64,000 bases of DNA from Loxodes magnus (taxonomy: Eukaryota; Ciliophora; Karyorelictea; Loxodida; Loxodidae): assembly GCA_946699065.1 (NCBI GenBank), contig CAMPDV010000058.1, positions 372,001 to 436,000 on the forward strand, written 5' to 3'. The position numbers and the translations under genes are program-made. The notes below the pieces were generated by a model that was not told the origin of the DNA, did not search any database, and was given only the letters and a program-made list of their open reading frames with translations. Positions 24,759 through 38,037 of this stretch are shown here, piece after piece (position 1 is the stretch's first letter; the number at the start of each line of letters is the position of its first letter).

Positions 24759-26132
24759 TTTTAGTTTTAAAAGATTTAAATTTAACATTTTCTGTTCTAG
24801 ATATCAAAGCTAAATTAAATAGCAACTCTTAATTACTATATTCATAAGCCTATATGTCTAGCTATTAAAAAAGAAATCAGTAATTGCTGCCTCATAAGTA
24901 GTCAAAATATCTATATTTATCTATTAAAACAAAGTTAAACCAAAAGTTTCAACTTCCCTATATAGTAACTTTTCTAATAAGCTCTTTATAAACCTAAAAA
25001 GGTATTAATTAACTTATTATTCACTTTTATAGAACAATTTTTAATAGCTTCAATAAAAAGGCAAGATTGCCTGGTTTATTAAATCAAATGGATTAATAAG
25101 ACAATTATAGCTATATGATTAGTCATAAGAGGACTAGAAGAAGAGCTATTTTCAACTTTTAGATATATTAGTTAGAAAACTTATAATCCAGCTTCTATTT
25201 TTGGGTTAGTTTGCTTTGCTATTAAACATTTATAATGAATAAATTTGACTGAAGAGTAAGGAAAATCTTTAAAAGTATTATAAGAGTAAAAGGAATAAGA
25301 TAAAATCTAATAAATAGATATTTAGCTCTTAGTTACAAGCTCTCATAGCACAGCTAGCCTTAAATAGCTAATTTTGAAAATTCGATATAATCAATTCATT
25401 TTAAGTAAAGTATATAGACAAAAGTAATCTCTTGAATCATAAGGAAGAAATTAAATTTATCCTTCTAAAATTTGAGAATTATTATAATTGTTTTACTTAA
25501 CAAAAACCTTCGTTATTTAAAGCAACATAATTTAGAAATTACTTATGTTCTAAATAAATGATATATGAACTTCTGTTTTATACTTATAATCATTCGAATG
25601 TAGCCTAATTAATTGATTATTCTAATATCAATCTTCCTCTATCTAAGATTAAGAATACACCACTCTCTCTTTCAATTTTACTTCAGATGCAGTTAGTTAT
25701 TTTTGAATCCAATTTCTAAAAGCTAAGGTTGAAAAATCAAGTACACCAATATAGAGATAGAATATTAGATTAAAACTCCTTAGTAATCTTTATAAGGAAC
25801 ACTTATTAAACTTACCCAAATAGCATTTCAAAGTTTAATTGATCTTCAAGTTTCTAGATTAAACGAGTCTAATAAGAGTTATTTTTATCTTAAGATGTAG
25901 AATGGAAACACTCTTATCTATAGTAATAGACAACTAAATAATCTTATCTATAGCTATAGATCTAGTTAAGTGATATAGATATGATAATGAGGAAATAATG
26001 TATAAAGTTAATAAAAAGGGTTTATCAAGTTAAAGTGAAGTGTCTTGTTATCTATTATTTAAGTTTAAATTACCCTTAAACTTTACTACGTGGTTTTATG
26101 TTTAAAACTACTTTTTTAATTTAAATTACTAA
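24759..26132. other. AT-rich stretch without a confident gene
   Basis: Nothing recognisable on either strand. Confidence 0.35.
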
Positions 26133-26984
26133 ATGCAAGCTAGTACTAGAAAAGTAGCTTTTGTAACGGGATCTAACTAGGGAATTGGCTTCGCTTTAGT
26201 GCGTGAGATTGCTAAGTAACTAGGTGAATAAGTTTTAGTCTATCTGACTGCTCGAAATGAATAAAGAGGATAAGAAGCTCTTTAAATTTTAAAAAATGAA
26301 GGGTTTAATAACATCGCTTTTCATTTGCTGGATGTAGGATCAGAAGAATCTGTGTAAGCCTTTGCTTAGTTTATTAAAACCCAGCATGGAGGAATAGATA
26401 TATTTATTCATAATGCAGCTCATAGAATCTTACCTGAAAAAACTCCAAAGGAGCAAGTTCAAACGTTTATTGAGGTTAACAATCATGGAACTTATAAAAT
26501 CTTAAATGCTTTCAAAGATATTATCAAGGATGGTGGAAGAGGTGTTGTTGTTGCTTCTGGCTATGGATCTTTAAAAAATTTAAACCCTTCTTTGCATTCA
26601 AAGTTTGACATACAAAATCTGTCATTAGAGGATATTGAAGCCAATATGGATCAATTTGCTCAATCCGTTATAAATGAGACTTATGTATAAGAAGGCTGGC
26701 CTGAATGGATCAATATTCCAAGCAAAATAGGCTAGGTAGCCAGTGTTAAAGTACTTACTAGGCTAAAGGAGGCAGATTACAGAGCTCGAGATATTCTTAT
26801 TAATGTAGTATGCCCAGGATTAGTAGAAACAGAAGCTTCAAAACCTTGGTTTAAGGATATGAGTTCAGCAAAAAGTCCCGAAGAAGCATCTGGTGATGTT
26901 GTATGGTTAACTACTTTTCCTTCTGGCACCAAGCAACCTTATGGGCTTCTATATCAATACAAAAATGAGATTCCCTGGATTTGA
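26133..26984 (+). CDS. Short-chain dehydrogenase/reductase, carbonyl-reductase type, catalytic Tyr absent (283 aa)
   Basis: ATG 26133 to TGA 26982-26984, 284 codons, no intron and no internal TGA. It is a Rossmann-fold NAD(P)H oxidoreductase by sequence: nucleotide-binding VAFVTGSNQGIGFALVREIA, LTARNEQRG, HLLDVGSEESV, IFIHNAAHR (family NNAG), the Asn helix FIEVNNHGTYKIL, and catalytic-Ser strand VVVASGYGSL. The insert before the active-site helix (EGWPEWINIPSKIGQVASVK) is typical of carbonyl reductases, but where that family has Tyr four residues before Lys this protein has Asn. Normal SDR hydride transfer would therefore be impaired. The C-terminal INVVCPGLVETEASKPW is conserved. Cytosolic; substrate unknown. 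Confidence 0.92.
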
Positions 26985-28943
26985 TAAAGCAATAAAACTT
27001 TAGTAACTTTAAATATGGTAAAATCAAATAAAATGTTAGCGTTTACAATATATCTCAAAGGCTATTAAACTAGCAACATTATCATCTTTCAATCAAACTC
27101 TAATCCTTTGCTATTTTAGTGTTAAAGCATCTAATATAGCAATATAACTAGTAATAAGGCTATATTAAAGGGAAATTTTTCAGTAAGTTATAAATATTTA
27201 TCACTAAATCTAAAATTAACAAAGGTTTGTAAGAATAAAGCTATTTGCATATAAGAATCAAATAGTTATTTAAGCTACTTTTAAAAAAATCTATTATAAC
27301 TAAAAAAATTTATTTGCTTGTTTCATTTGTATGGCTAGATAAATAATACTCATAATAAAGAAAGTTAACTAGAGCATAATAAAAAAGAATGTCTAATAAA
27401 GTATATTTAATAAGATGCTTAAATTAATAGTTTAATAGCCTTATTAATCTAAAAGCCTTTAAAATTAATAATAGGTTATTGCTGCTTTAATAGGAATAAG
27501 AGAATTACCTAATACTTAATAATTGTCTTTGGATTTTCCTTTCTAAAATTAAAATAAGTTGCGCTTTTAGTTATTATTTAGCCTTTCTTTCTTAGTTCAG
27601 AGCTATTAAGTTCTAATATTAAGAATATGATTCGAAGGGGTTAATTCAAATTTATAGAGTGAGCCATTTAAGGATAAGAATGATACAACGTAAACTTTTA
27701 GTTAAAGGTTTACTTATTATAAGTGATTATGCAAATCTATTTCTTTGGATTGCTTTTATATTCTACTAAAACTCTATTATGTGCTAATGCTGAAACTTGT
27801 AGTTAAATTTTAGGATACATTCTTATATTCAGAGAAAAATATCCATAGCCATTATTATTCTATCGGAAGTAGTAGATATAATTAATAGAAGATGGATAAT
27901 TTTAGTATTGTAGTTGAGTATAAATTTTATAAGAACTTAGGATTGAAAATTGGGTTGGAAAATGTTATATCTAAAGAATTATATATGGACAGAAGTGCAG
28001 AGTTAGTTTCCTAGAAATCAAGTAGAATAATGAATTTCTAAAAAGTTTAATAGACCATAAGATAACTGCCAAAAGATTTAATATATCCCTATTAGGTTAA
28101 TTAAATCTCTTTAAGTAATATACAAAAGAAGAAATATTAGATATAAAGAATGGAAGAGAGATAAAATATGAAAGAAAAGAGGAGAATGTAATAAATGAAG
28201 CGATAAGAGAATAAGAAATATGAAGATGAGGAAGATAAAAGGAAAAATAGCAAGAAAAGTAAGAATTTTAGCATAAAGAAAAGATGAAAGCTTTGGAAGG
28301 ATAAAATAAAATTTGAAAGTAAATGAAGAAAATAATTAGTATTTGTATAAAAATCTGAACTAAAATAAAAGCAATCTAGAGTCTTGATCTGAAGGAAGAG
28401 CTACGAATTCTGTAAATATAAGAATTTTGAATATTTCAATCCAACCTTAAATACAAAACTGGCTATTTTTTAAATAATTACTAGCCTGATCAATGCTTTT
28501 ATCATCTTTATCCCATACAACTCTTCATTTAATCTTAGTTAGGTACTCTAAATATTTCTTTGATAGTTAAAAAATTATATAGCTAATATTTAACTAAAAT
28601 AGAGTAAAAAGTAAATTTATTTACTTCAACACAATTTTTTACACAACTTTCACTTTTTTAAGTATTTAGCTTAAAATTAAAAAAACATTTGTACAAATAT
28701 TATAGTGATTTCAATTTTGCCTTTATTGATGAAATTTCCATTTAAAAATTTAATATTTTTAGCCTTGAATAATCATGTTTTATCATGTAATCGAGATTTA
28801 TTAATTATGCTACTTCTTTTATACCTTTATTGCTATAACCCTTATATTTTTATAAAAGGAGCTTATGAAGAAAATTATTATTCCAATCTCTAATTTTGGT
28901 AACTAGCTAAATGATGAAAATTTATTAACTTAAGTATAAAAAC
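26985..28943. other. AT-rich stretch without a confident gene
   Basis: A purine-rich zone (28100-28350) gives Lys/Arg/Glu runs on the + strand but no credible start, stop or domain. Otherwise nothing seen. Confidence 0.3.
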
Positions 28944-29875
28944 TCAAAAGAAAAATTCGCCTCTCTCTTCTTCATAACTCTGCTGGGAGTTTTGAAAATT
29001 TTCAGTCTTTTATCTCTTTAAGCTTTGCTTGTTTTAGCATATAGTGCATTTACATAATTCTGTACAAGGAATTCCAGCTTGATAGCAATCACAATAACCT
29101 TTCGTGCATTTTGTTTTCTTGCAATTGCACCCTTTCATGCTGAGTACCTAAGTTATAAAGCTTACTTGTTTCTACACTAATGGCTTGAAAGCGTTTGGAT
29201 TTTTGTTCGTAGCCTTTTAAATAGCTTCATTTCTCTAGTTCTGGTATTGTTATGTATTATTACAGTCAAGGCACTTGCAAAATTGATTGCAATATTGATT
29301 CTTACCAAAACACACACAATAACGCTATAGGCATCTACTGTTTTAGCATTTGCAAACTTGCTAGTTCTATTAGAGATACACTTATTAATACTACTAGAAC
29401 TAGAGAAAGTTGTTCTGCTGATTTTGATATTGAGCATACTAAGATTCTGACTACATTTTGCTATCAGAGAGCGTAGCTATACTAGGCTACTTATTGTCAG
29501 AGTACTAGGTGGAAGCACAATCACTAAAATTTGTGTTCTGAACAGGAGAGGAATAAAAATTAAGTTTCCTGGAGGAAGCCAAGTTGTTTAAATTTCCTAA
29601 TTTCTAATTATCACTAAAAAAAATTGGAGGAGTGTTTGTCACTTCAACTTGAAGGCAAAAAGAATTAAGCTTGAATATCTTCTTACCAGGAGACATTTGC
29701 TCAGGATTAAACTACTAGACTACGCATTCCTTATCTGATACATTTTGTTAGTTATGATCTTAGTTCTAAAACACTTCATCATATCCATTTAATTACTATC
29801 CATTTTACAAATCACTTTGGACCTATTCTTACTTAACTATTTATATTGGTGTAGACTGAAAATTCTAAGAGATAG
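28944..29875 (-). CDS. CXC (CRC) domain protein, tesmin/LIN54/TSO1 family
   Basis: DNA-binding, Zn-coordinating CXC protein; animal and plant relatives are cell-cycle or developmental transcription regulators (LIN54 binds CHR elements). Both CXC repeats are complete: first QVCKCQNSRCLQRYCVCF then [13 protein letters not shown]; the spacer [20 protein letters not shown] matches the conserved link; second [18 protein letters not shown] then [16 protein letters not shown]. An 18-nt GTAAG...TTAG element at 29148-29165 sits between spacer and second repeat and is probably an intron, though it also keeps phase. Ends at TGA 28944-28946. The N-terminal 200 residues are Ser/Asn/Gln-rich. An in-frame ATG lies at about 29690 (MSPGKKIFK), but coding character extends upstream to about 29870, so the true start is unresolved. 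Confidence 0.88.
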
Positions 29876-29976
29876 GAGAGTAAACATTTGTTTGCTAGTT
29901 TTACGAAAAATCTCTACATAATGAACTTACAACTAGGAAGTAACTAAAAAAGGGCTTTGAAAATTGTTATTACTAT

Positions 29977-30075
29977 ACGGAGACTAATTTAGCAGGTTAG
30001 GAGAATAAACATTGAAGTCTTTTCCCTTAGGTGTCTAGTTAGCAGAGGAGTTTTAACTCTAGTTGAATGCACTTT
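29977..30075 (+). pseudogene. tRNA-like remnant
   Basis: CTAATTTAGCAGGTTAGGAG closely resembles the D-arm region of the tRNA-Glu copies (TTAGTCTAGCAGGTTAGGAT), and about 55 bases downstream GGAGTTTTAACTC resembles a B box/T-arm. The acceptor ends do not pair and the anticodon region is not foldable, so it is not a working tRNA. It could be a decayed tRNA or the head of a tRNA-derived short repeat. Confidence 0.35.
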
Positions 30076-32489
30076 AAAGATCCATTCCCGGGAAATTATT
30101 ATTTATAATAATTTTTTACTTAATTGATAATATAGGAAAGTATATGATTAAAAGCCTTACTGTTTATCCTTATTTTCTATTAGTAGTATTAACTTTAAAT
30201 AAAGACATTACTATTTTATAAATTAACGTGAGGAATGAAAAGTGAGATTATAAGAAATTTAAGGGGACTTTTCTTTTGCTATGCAATTTAATAGAGAAGC
30301 GTTGAATCATTGTGAGATATATCAGAAGGAGTATAAACGATAATTTGATACTAAGAAATTCTTTCAATGAGGTAAATTTGGGGGTTTTTAGCAAATTTTA
30401 ACTTTTTTTTGCAAATAAATCTCAATGAGCTGACTGTTAATATTAGGATAACTAGTATCAGCTATGATATTAACATATCAGAAGTTAAAGTTAGATTCTA
30501 ATCTTATTCCATTAAATTATTAAGCTGGCCTAGTTAATCTTACATCTATTTAGTCTAAAATTATTTTCTTTCTATCAATTTTTCTTCTTTGACTTATCAC
30601 CAAAAGATAAGAATTGTTGCTTGCAAAAAGCATAAGCGAGTTTATTAATTAGCCTTGTTTAATGATTAACGATAAAAAAGAAATTATACTAATTTATTCC
30701 CAAAACTTAGCTTTCTTAATCAAAAGAGAAGCTACTATAACTTTAATTCTTAAAAGCAACTATATAAAATATGTTGATGCTTTTTGAACTTGAAATTTTA
30801 AAGTTCCTATCACATTTTGAAAAATTAGAATGCTCATCTTTCAGTAAAAAGGTTCCTTTCCTTTAAAATAGCTTTAAAAGTCGATAAAAGGATTAGTTGA
30901 CGAACTATTCTTAAATGCTAAATAAAGTTAAATTTTAACTCCAACTAACTCAAGTAAGTTTTAAGGATTCTCTGCTTTTCATATTATGTTCTTTGTGTAG
31001 ATTATAATGCAAACCTTAACTGCTTACCTTTTAAAGTCAAAAGACTGAATTATCATCACTTTATATATCCCTTACTAACTTTTTATTCACTTTTTTTAAA
31101 TGTTAAATTTAGAAATATCTGAATTAAAGCCGTGGTACAACTATAAAATAACAGAAACTTTCTTCAAACTAGTTTTTGATTATCTTTCAGCTCGAATCTT
31201 GACTACAAAGTCAACTATAAATCTTCGATGCATTTTACATGTCTCATAGAAGATGATATTCATATTAAAATTTGGCTTTATCATTAAATATACCCAGCTA
31301 ATTAGTTCCAATGAGGCTTTCTATTTATATTTTATAAGTTAATACTTATCTTAATAAAAGTCAATATACACTATAAATATATCAAGCAAATCTTATTTCC
31401 TTCTACTTTTCAACTAAAATATAAATATTTCCTCAAAGCTCTAACTCCTTTTCCTAACTAACTTTAGTGCTTACCTTATGATTCACTTAGCTTTATAAAT
31501 TGAATTAAGTAGATAGCTTTAAAGTTACTATCTGGCTTAATTATACAATTATTTTGAGTTATAGCATGAACATATTTCTCATACTCTTTATACCAGTTTA
31601 GAAGAATATCTTAGTTTAACAATCTATAAATCACATTTTAGCTAATTCTGAAAGATACATAGACTTATCGCTTTTTAAAAGAAGCTTCTTTTCTAAAAAA
31701 GGTATATAATACCTTCTACTACTTTAGCTGCTTCCAATACTTTTAAATTTAATTTCTATAGAGACTGGAAAAGCATTTTCCTCACAAGTGCTATTAAGTT
31801 CTAAAATAAAGGTTGAATAAATCTCCTCTATACTTTCAAATTTCTAATATGCATAATAAATAATGGAACTTAGAGGGTTTTCAAAGAAATGTGTTAAAAG
31901 TTCTAAAGATACTAAGATTATACTTAAATATAAGGTAAGCTCTATCAAAAAATAAAAAGGATCTATATATATTATGGTTAGTAAATCTAGCGTGATATTG
32001 TTTAGTTAAGGTTTCTAAGATATACTTCATCTTTGTTGCTAAGTTTAGTACTAACTAATATGTAAATATAACTTAAAGAGTATTAACCTTTATTCTATTC
32101 TAGTCTTATACTCCAACCTTTGCTGTTTATTATATAGTGTATGGTGAATATTAAGATTTATAAGCTGATATAATATTCACTGAAGATGATAAGGATAGTG
32201 TAGAATGACTTAGTCGAAGTTAGATTTAAAGATAGAAGGAAGTTAGAATAGAAGATGATGAAAGTTAAATAAACAATTATAATATTACAACTCCATATTG
32301 ATCCTAAAGCAATTCTTTTATAATTATTATAGAAACTTTTTTCCAATAAGGTTAAAAATAGTAGAAATGGAGTACAATGAAAGAGAAATAGAGATAAAGA
32401 TATTTAGGATATATCTAGGTAACTCTTGATAAGTTAAAAGAGCTATAAATGGATATTTTTAATATAGATACTTAAAGGTTATTCCAACC
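30076..32489. other. AT-rich stretch without a confident gene
   Basis: No domain, RNA or repeat recognised. Confidence 0.3.
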
Positions 32490-33008
32490 TCAAAAAAGAA
32501 TTTAATCATTTTAGTCTGTAATGAAATCATCCTGACTGTACTTAGACAACGCCATCAGTTTTATAACATTTATAATATCATTTCTTGTCTTTATTATTTC
32601 ACTTTCTATCATTTCTATCTTGGATATCAAAAGCTAGATTCTCTCTTTCTTTTGTTTAGCATCCAGAGTTTTAATATCAGTTTTTACCTGCTCAATGTCA
32701 GGTAGTTCTTACATTTAGTTGTAAAGTGACTATAAATTAGGATCATATTAAACAGGCTAAGTTGATATTTTAATATCCGAACAGCATTGTGGACAGTAGC
32801 AGGGTGTGTAGTCTATTTTGAGAAATTTCTTTTTTCCCTTTCTACTCGAAGTCTTTTATTTAACGTTGGGTTATTATTTAGTTTCAAGTGCTCTCTTTTT
32901 CTAATTTATTTCTTCCATTGTTTTCTCTATTAATTACGAGGATTATTTTTTATCACTAGATGTTTATTCTGACTTGCCGTAAATAAATTAATTAGCGCTT
33001 CCACTCAT
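32490..33008 (-). CDS. Hypothetical Lys/Gln-rich protein with CYCPQCC motif (172 aa)
   Basis: ATG 33008 to TGA 32490-32492, 173 codons, no internal TGA. The N-terminus is polar (MSGSANQFIYGKSEQTSSDK), followed by a basic patch (SSRKGKKKFLKIDY), a Cys cluster TPCYCPQCCSDIKI that could bind a metal, and a C-terminal helical coiled-coil region (RIQLLISKIEMIESEIIKTR) ending DQILF. No signal peptide or membrane segment. No family recognised; nuclear or cytoskeletal roles would both suit, without evidence. Confidence 0.65.
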
Positions 33009-34988
33009 AATTAAACTTAATTTTTATTTAAATTTAAAGTTCAAAAGTTTAGATTAATTTGCCGTAACTTTGTTTATTTAATTCTTCCATTCGACTTTTA
33101 TGGCTTGTTACCTTAAGCTTGCTTTATTAGTTTCTGCCTTTTTTTATTAAAGCTGCTTAACTAGATATAGTTGCTTGGTTAGATTTCTTATCTTTATTTT
33201 CTATTAGTTTGATATATTTTAATAGAATTGCTTTACTTGAAATTGTAGGACCAAAGCTGTTATTTTATCTAGCTAATAAAAATAGAGAACGAATGAAGAA
33301 ATTCTATAATAGAGAGAACAAAGGGAATTTTATAACTGAGGCAAATTAGATACTACTAAAAGGTTTAAAGAAAAGCCTCACAAAGTTCTATAAAACAATC
33401 CCTAGTAAGGATAATAGTAAATAGCTAGCTTTACAAACTTGAAAATTCAATTAAAATTGGAAAGATAGTCCAACAATTTTTCCAATCAATAGCTCAAGAA
33501 ATTTTTTTTCTGCAATATCTTTATTTTGCCATATTCATCAAGCTTCAGCTTGGAAACAAGTAATTAATTTTATTTTAAATAGATTTGAAACTTAATAAAT
33601 ATTATATCAACCTAGTTAAAAGTAGCTAGTTATATATATGTATTAATTCTTTCTAGTTCCGTTGAATAAATTAAGAGGCGAAATTCTTGATTCAAACTGA
33701 AGTAAAAGATATTAGAGCAAGATCTTATACTCTATTTTATAGCCCATCACTAAAATTTAAGTCATAATTTTCGTTTTTATCTTGATTTTTGCAAAATATT
33801 TTTTCCATCATTTTGTCCTTCTTCAAATTCTTTTTTCAAGGTATTTCCTAATTAAGACACTAAAGAAAAAATTTTTATTTTATTGGGTATTTATTTAATT
33901 TACCATTTAACACTTATAAACTAAGTTAGCAGGTCTTCTATAAGAGACTTAATTGATAAATATATAAAGAGTATATATAATATTGACTAGAAAAGAATAA
34001 AAGATAAATCCTCTTTTCTACTTTAATCTTTATCTTCTCTTTTTAAACTGATACCATTTCAACGCTCTATAGAACTATAAATCCTATAGATATTAAATGA
34101 GATCGATATTCAGCATTCTATTATAAGGCTTAAATATACTTAATATAATTATTGTAAAACCTTCAAATATAAAGAGATGAGACTAGGCAATGCTGATTTT
34201 TTCCTTCTAATATAATTATTAATTTATCTCTGAATTTGAAGCTTAGAATATATAATTTAGATAACTACTTCAAGTATATTTCTAGCATTAGAGGATACAA
34301 AATTGAAAGCAGCTTATTCTAATTCTATTCTCTTTTATTTCATTTACTTAATAAAAATACCTTAATGTTCATTTAACGAAGCACGAAATAATCTAAAAGA
34401 GTATTATTTTTAACTAAATCAGCTATAAATAAATCTATTTCAAACCTAGTAAATCCTTAACTATTTTTAAAGTCCAGCTTCATACTCTATAAACTAAAAG
34501 TAGGCTATTTGATCACTAGTTACTAGATATTAAAGTGTAGAGACAACAATATTTTCATTTATCAAAAATCTAGTTGTGAATATATAGTTATGAAAAGGTA
34601 TTAAGTGATTAAGTTTTATCTTCTTCTTTGAATATTCTATAGTGATCACAAGACAGCTAATTCATATTCAATTCACTTATAAGTATATTACTGATAATTT
34701 AAAGTAGATTTTCTTAGAAAAATCTTCTTTATATCTTCTCTTTAAGAAAGTATATAAAATAAGCTGCTTAAAAATATTTATATTCTTTTAAGCCTAAATA
34801 AGAAATGAAAATATCTAATTGAAAATTTTTAATTAGATACCTCTAAAATTATATTTAAGAGATATATTAAAATATAAACCAAGAAAAATTGCTATTATAG
34901 GTCAAAAATTAACCATTGGGAGTCTAAGTCCTGGAATCAAAATAGGTTATATTCACTGCTTTTTATAAGCTAATTGGAATATATTGAA
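33009..34988. other. AT-rich stretch without a confident gene
   Basis: No gene recognised. The first few hundred bases upstream of ATG 33008 presumably hold that gene's promoter. Confidence 0.3.
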
Positions 34989-36476
34989 TCATGTTTAGAT
35001 AAACTAACAAGCTTAAATTATTTTTCTTGCATAACCAAAATTATCTGAGTAACACAGAAAAAATTGAATGAATATTAAAAGAAAAACAAATAAAGTAAAA
35101 GACAAGTGTTTAAGATAGCTAATCATAATATCAACAAGTTAAAGCTTTTTAAGAAAGTAGTTAATATATCTAGTCAAGTATCTAACTTTTAGAGATCCTA
35201 TTGAATAATTTAATCTGATGAATAAGCTTAGATAATCTAAAATATTTAAATAGAATTTATATATACCTCTGTTTCTAATGTAATCTTTATGAAGATTAAT
35301 CCAAAAATATTAAGCTAAATAGGTGTTCTTTTGAGTTAGGCTAATATTTTTAATTTATAGTATAAAATGAGAAAATGAATAGAGACTAAAATCAGAACTA
35401 TTTTTTTATAATGCTTAAGTTTTCCAAGAGAATAAAAATAAAAATCTGCGAAAAATTAAAGGGAGATTTGACTTGAAGTTTAAAATGTAGTGTGGAGAAT
35501 TCTTGGACGACAATTATTATAAATGATTTAAAGTGATAAGTTAATATCTCTAATTCACAATGGAGTAACGTTAATTAAGGAAAAAATTTTCATGATACCT
35601 GAAAAGGTTTCTATATTTTATACGTAAGATTTAACTGGTCAAGTTATACTAAGTTCCTGTACTTTTTTTCTAAATATTCCTATTTGTTTCTGCCTTTTAT
35701 GGCATATTTAGTATGTTAATTCTTATCTTCTAGCTGTTCTTCTTCTTTTTGGGCTTAGCTATTTATAAAGGAGGATGTTCTTCATTTTTTTCTCTTTTTT
35801 GTTCGCTTATAATTTAAGATAAAGTCATAATGCTAAAAGCATTGTCTAAGTTATTCTTTTTTATTTCTTGCTTTACTCTTTATTTATAAAGAGGACTTTA
35901 TTGAGTTTTTTTGTTCTATATCAACGAAGGTTATTAGATTGGAAGGCATCTTTCAGTTCCCTTTTTCTTTCTAAACATTTGATTTAATTCTTCATTGTTT
36001 AAGCTTTTGTAATTATTCTTATTTTAATTCATGCTTTAAAAAGGATGTACTTAAGCTTTAGAATTTGGGTTAAAGGGAAGTTTCTTACCATCTATGCATG
36101 AAATCTCTTTTTCTCTTAAGCTCGCAGCTTAGATTTATTATTCGTTAGTATGAACTTCCTCATTTTCATTTCCTCTACTTCTAAGCTTCTAAAAGTTAAT
36201 TCCATACTTATTCGAACTTCTTGCTACTTAGGGCAGTCAAGATTAAGCCAGACATAAATAATTATAACTCTAGAATAAAGCAGGTAAGTGAGAGGCTTCT
36301 GCCTCCTAAGTTAACTCATTTTAATTTTTTTTAAGCTCACTAAAATCATCCAAATTATGAGAGAAATTAGACAATTCTGATTGCTAATTCTCGCTGGAAG
36401 TTTAGAGTTTCGAAAAGTCATGAGTTTTAGAACTAAAATGACCTATTCTTTATAAGGGATATGCAAGCTAATCCAT
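34989..36476 (-). CDS. Large hypothetical protein, disordered N-terminus and hydrophobic C-terminus (495 aa)
   Basis: One phase from ATG 36476 (MDQLAYPLQRIGHFSSKTHD) to TGA 34989-34991, 496 codons with a single internal TGA (Trp). The N-terminal 280 residues are clearly coding: acidic and Gln-rich (SHNLDDFSELKK, RGNENEEVHTNEQQIQAASL), SCIDGKKLPFNPNSK and a basic stretch (IAKPKKKKNSQKIRIN). The C-terminal third is Leu/Tyr/Asn-rich with one strongly hydrophobic segment (FTLFVFLLIFIQFFLCY) near the end, which would be a tail anchor if real. An earlier intron or stop cannot be excluded. No family recognised. Confidence 0.55.
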
Positions 36477-38037
36477 TTTTAATTACTAAAACATGCATAA
36501 AAAAAATTATAATCAATTGCTATTCTTTGGTTCAACGTTTGTTTTGTATGCTCTTTAAAGAGTATTAGAGTAATGCTCTTAGTATATTTATATGGTATGA
36601 CTTTATAAAACTAAAACAAATAATTAAAAATTTGGCTGAGAAAGAAAAGGATAAAAAGCAGCCTAAAATACCAGTTTTGCGATTGACAGATTTAATTAGC
36701 TTTGTATTAATGTTTGATCTACAGGTGAGTAGAAATAAACTTAATTAGTTTAGAGTATAAAGTAAAATTACATAGCAATGGTCAGATTAGAACAGGAGTT
36801 TTAATTAACTTAGAACTAAATCTTATCTGAATTTTTAACTTGAATTATTATTTTGGTAACTATAGCTATCTAATAGAGTATAAAAATATATAATGATATA
36901 AGTAAAAATTACGCCTTTATCTCATAAAATGTTTATAAGCAAACTTAATAAATTATTTTGCAAATGTCTTGCACTTATATATTTTAGCCTTTTTATGCTG
37001 GAGCTTATAATTATGCTTATTTAGTTTTTTTACTATAAATGAGAAAATAAAATTACGAGCTTATTAAATTGGTTGTTTGCTTGACTTAATGATCAAGTAT
37101 ATGTTGCAACTAATATGTTAGTCTTAGGATTATTTTTCTAACTTTAAGAGTTATTCTTGATTATTTAACTAAAAATTTCTTTATAAAGGTAAATAAATAA
37201 TACTAATTAAAGACTTTGAAGGAGTTATACTTCGACTTACCTAATATATTCAAGTCAATAAAATTATTTCTAATAATTACCTCAAATCTTCCAGATAAAA
37301 TATTTTAATTTCAATTTTTTTCCTTTTTACATTTAAGTTAAAAAATATGATTGATATCCATTTGTAAAGTAGCAAAATAATAATATTTAGAATAAATATG
37401 CAGTCAAAAGGGTTCTCTTACTTAAATAAAATCAGTCTTTTATAGGTTTACACTTACAGAATATACTATTAAAGTGATGCGTATAAGTATTCTTGCTATA
37501 AATGCTATTACACTTTAATCATGATTTTTCTTCTCTATTGTCATGTTAATATCTAAAATATCTAAAGAGTTTAGATAAGTGTATTTCTATTTTGAATGTA
37601 AGAAAGTTTTATTTTATAACTAATGAAGGTTTTCATTTATAATGATTTTGTTATAAAGTAAAATACGTGAGACGCTTATAGTGTTTTAATTATCTCACTC
37701 ATAATGAACTTTTATAATATTAGAAGTTTGATTGATAGTAAAAACTCTAAATTTTTAGTAGTTTAATGAGTTCATTTTTATAACATTTAAGTAGAGTTAA
37801 GGGAGAAAATACCAGTTTCATTCCCAACTTTCTACTAATAAAATGATTTTCATTCCTTTCAAGTTAGTATTTGCGTTCTTTCTTCTATATATTATAGATT
37901 TAAGGAAAATTTAATTCTTTTTTTGGCGCTTATTTGTTTCAAATTATAATAGCTACAAAAATACCTTATGACCTTCTTAAATTGCATGCTTAAAATCTAA
38001 GTAGTAGCTAAAATCTTAATTCATATATCCTATTCTT
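36477..38037. other. AT-rich stretch without a confident gene
   Basis: No gene, RNA or repeat recognised. Confidence 0.3.

Noticed and set aside
29252-29476. Conventional + strand ORF rich in Cys/Thr
   Set aside because: Antisense of the CXC-domain gene, whose Cys pattern is unmistakable on the - strand.
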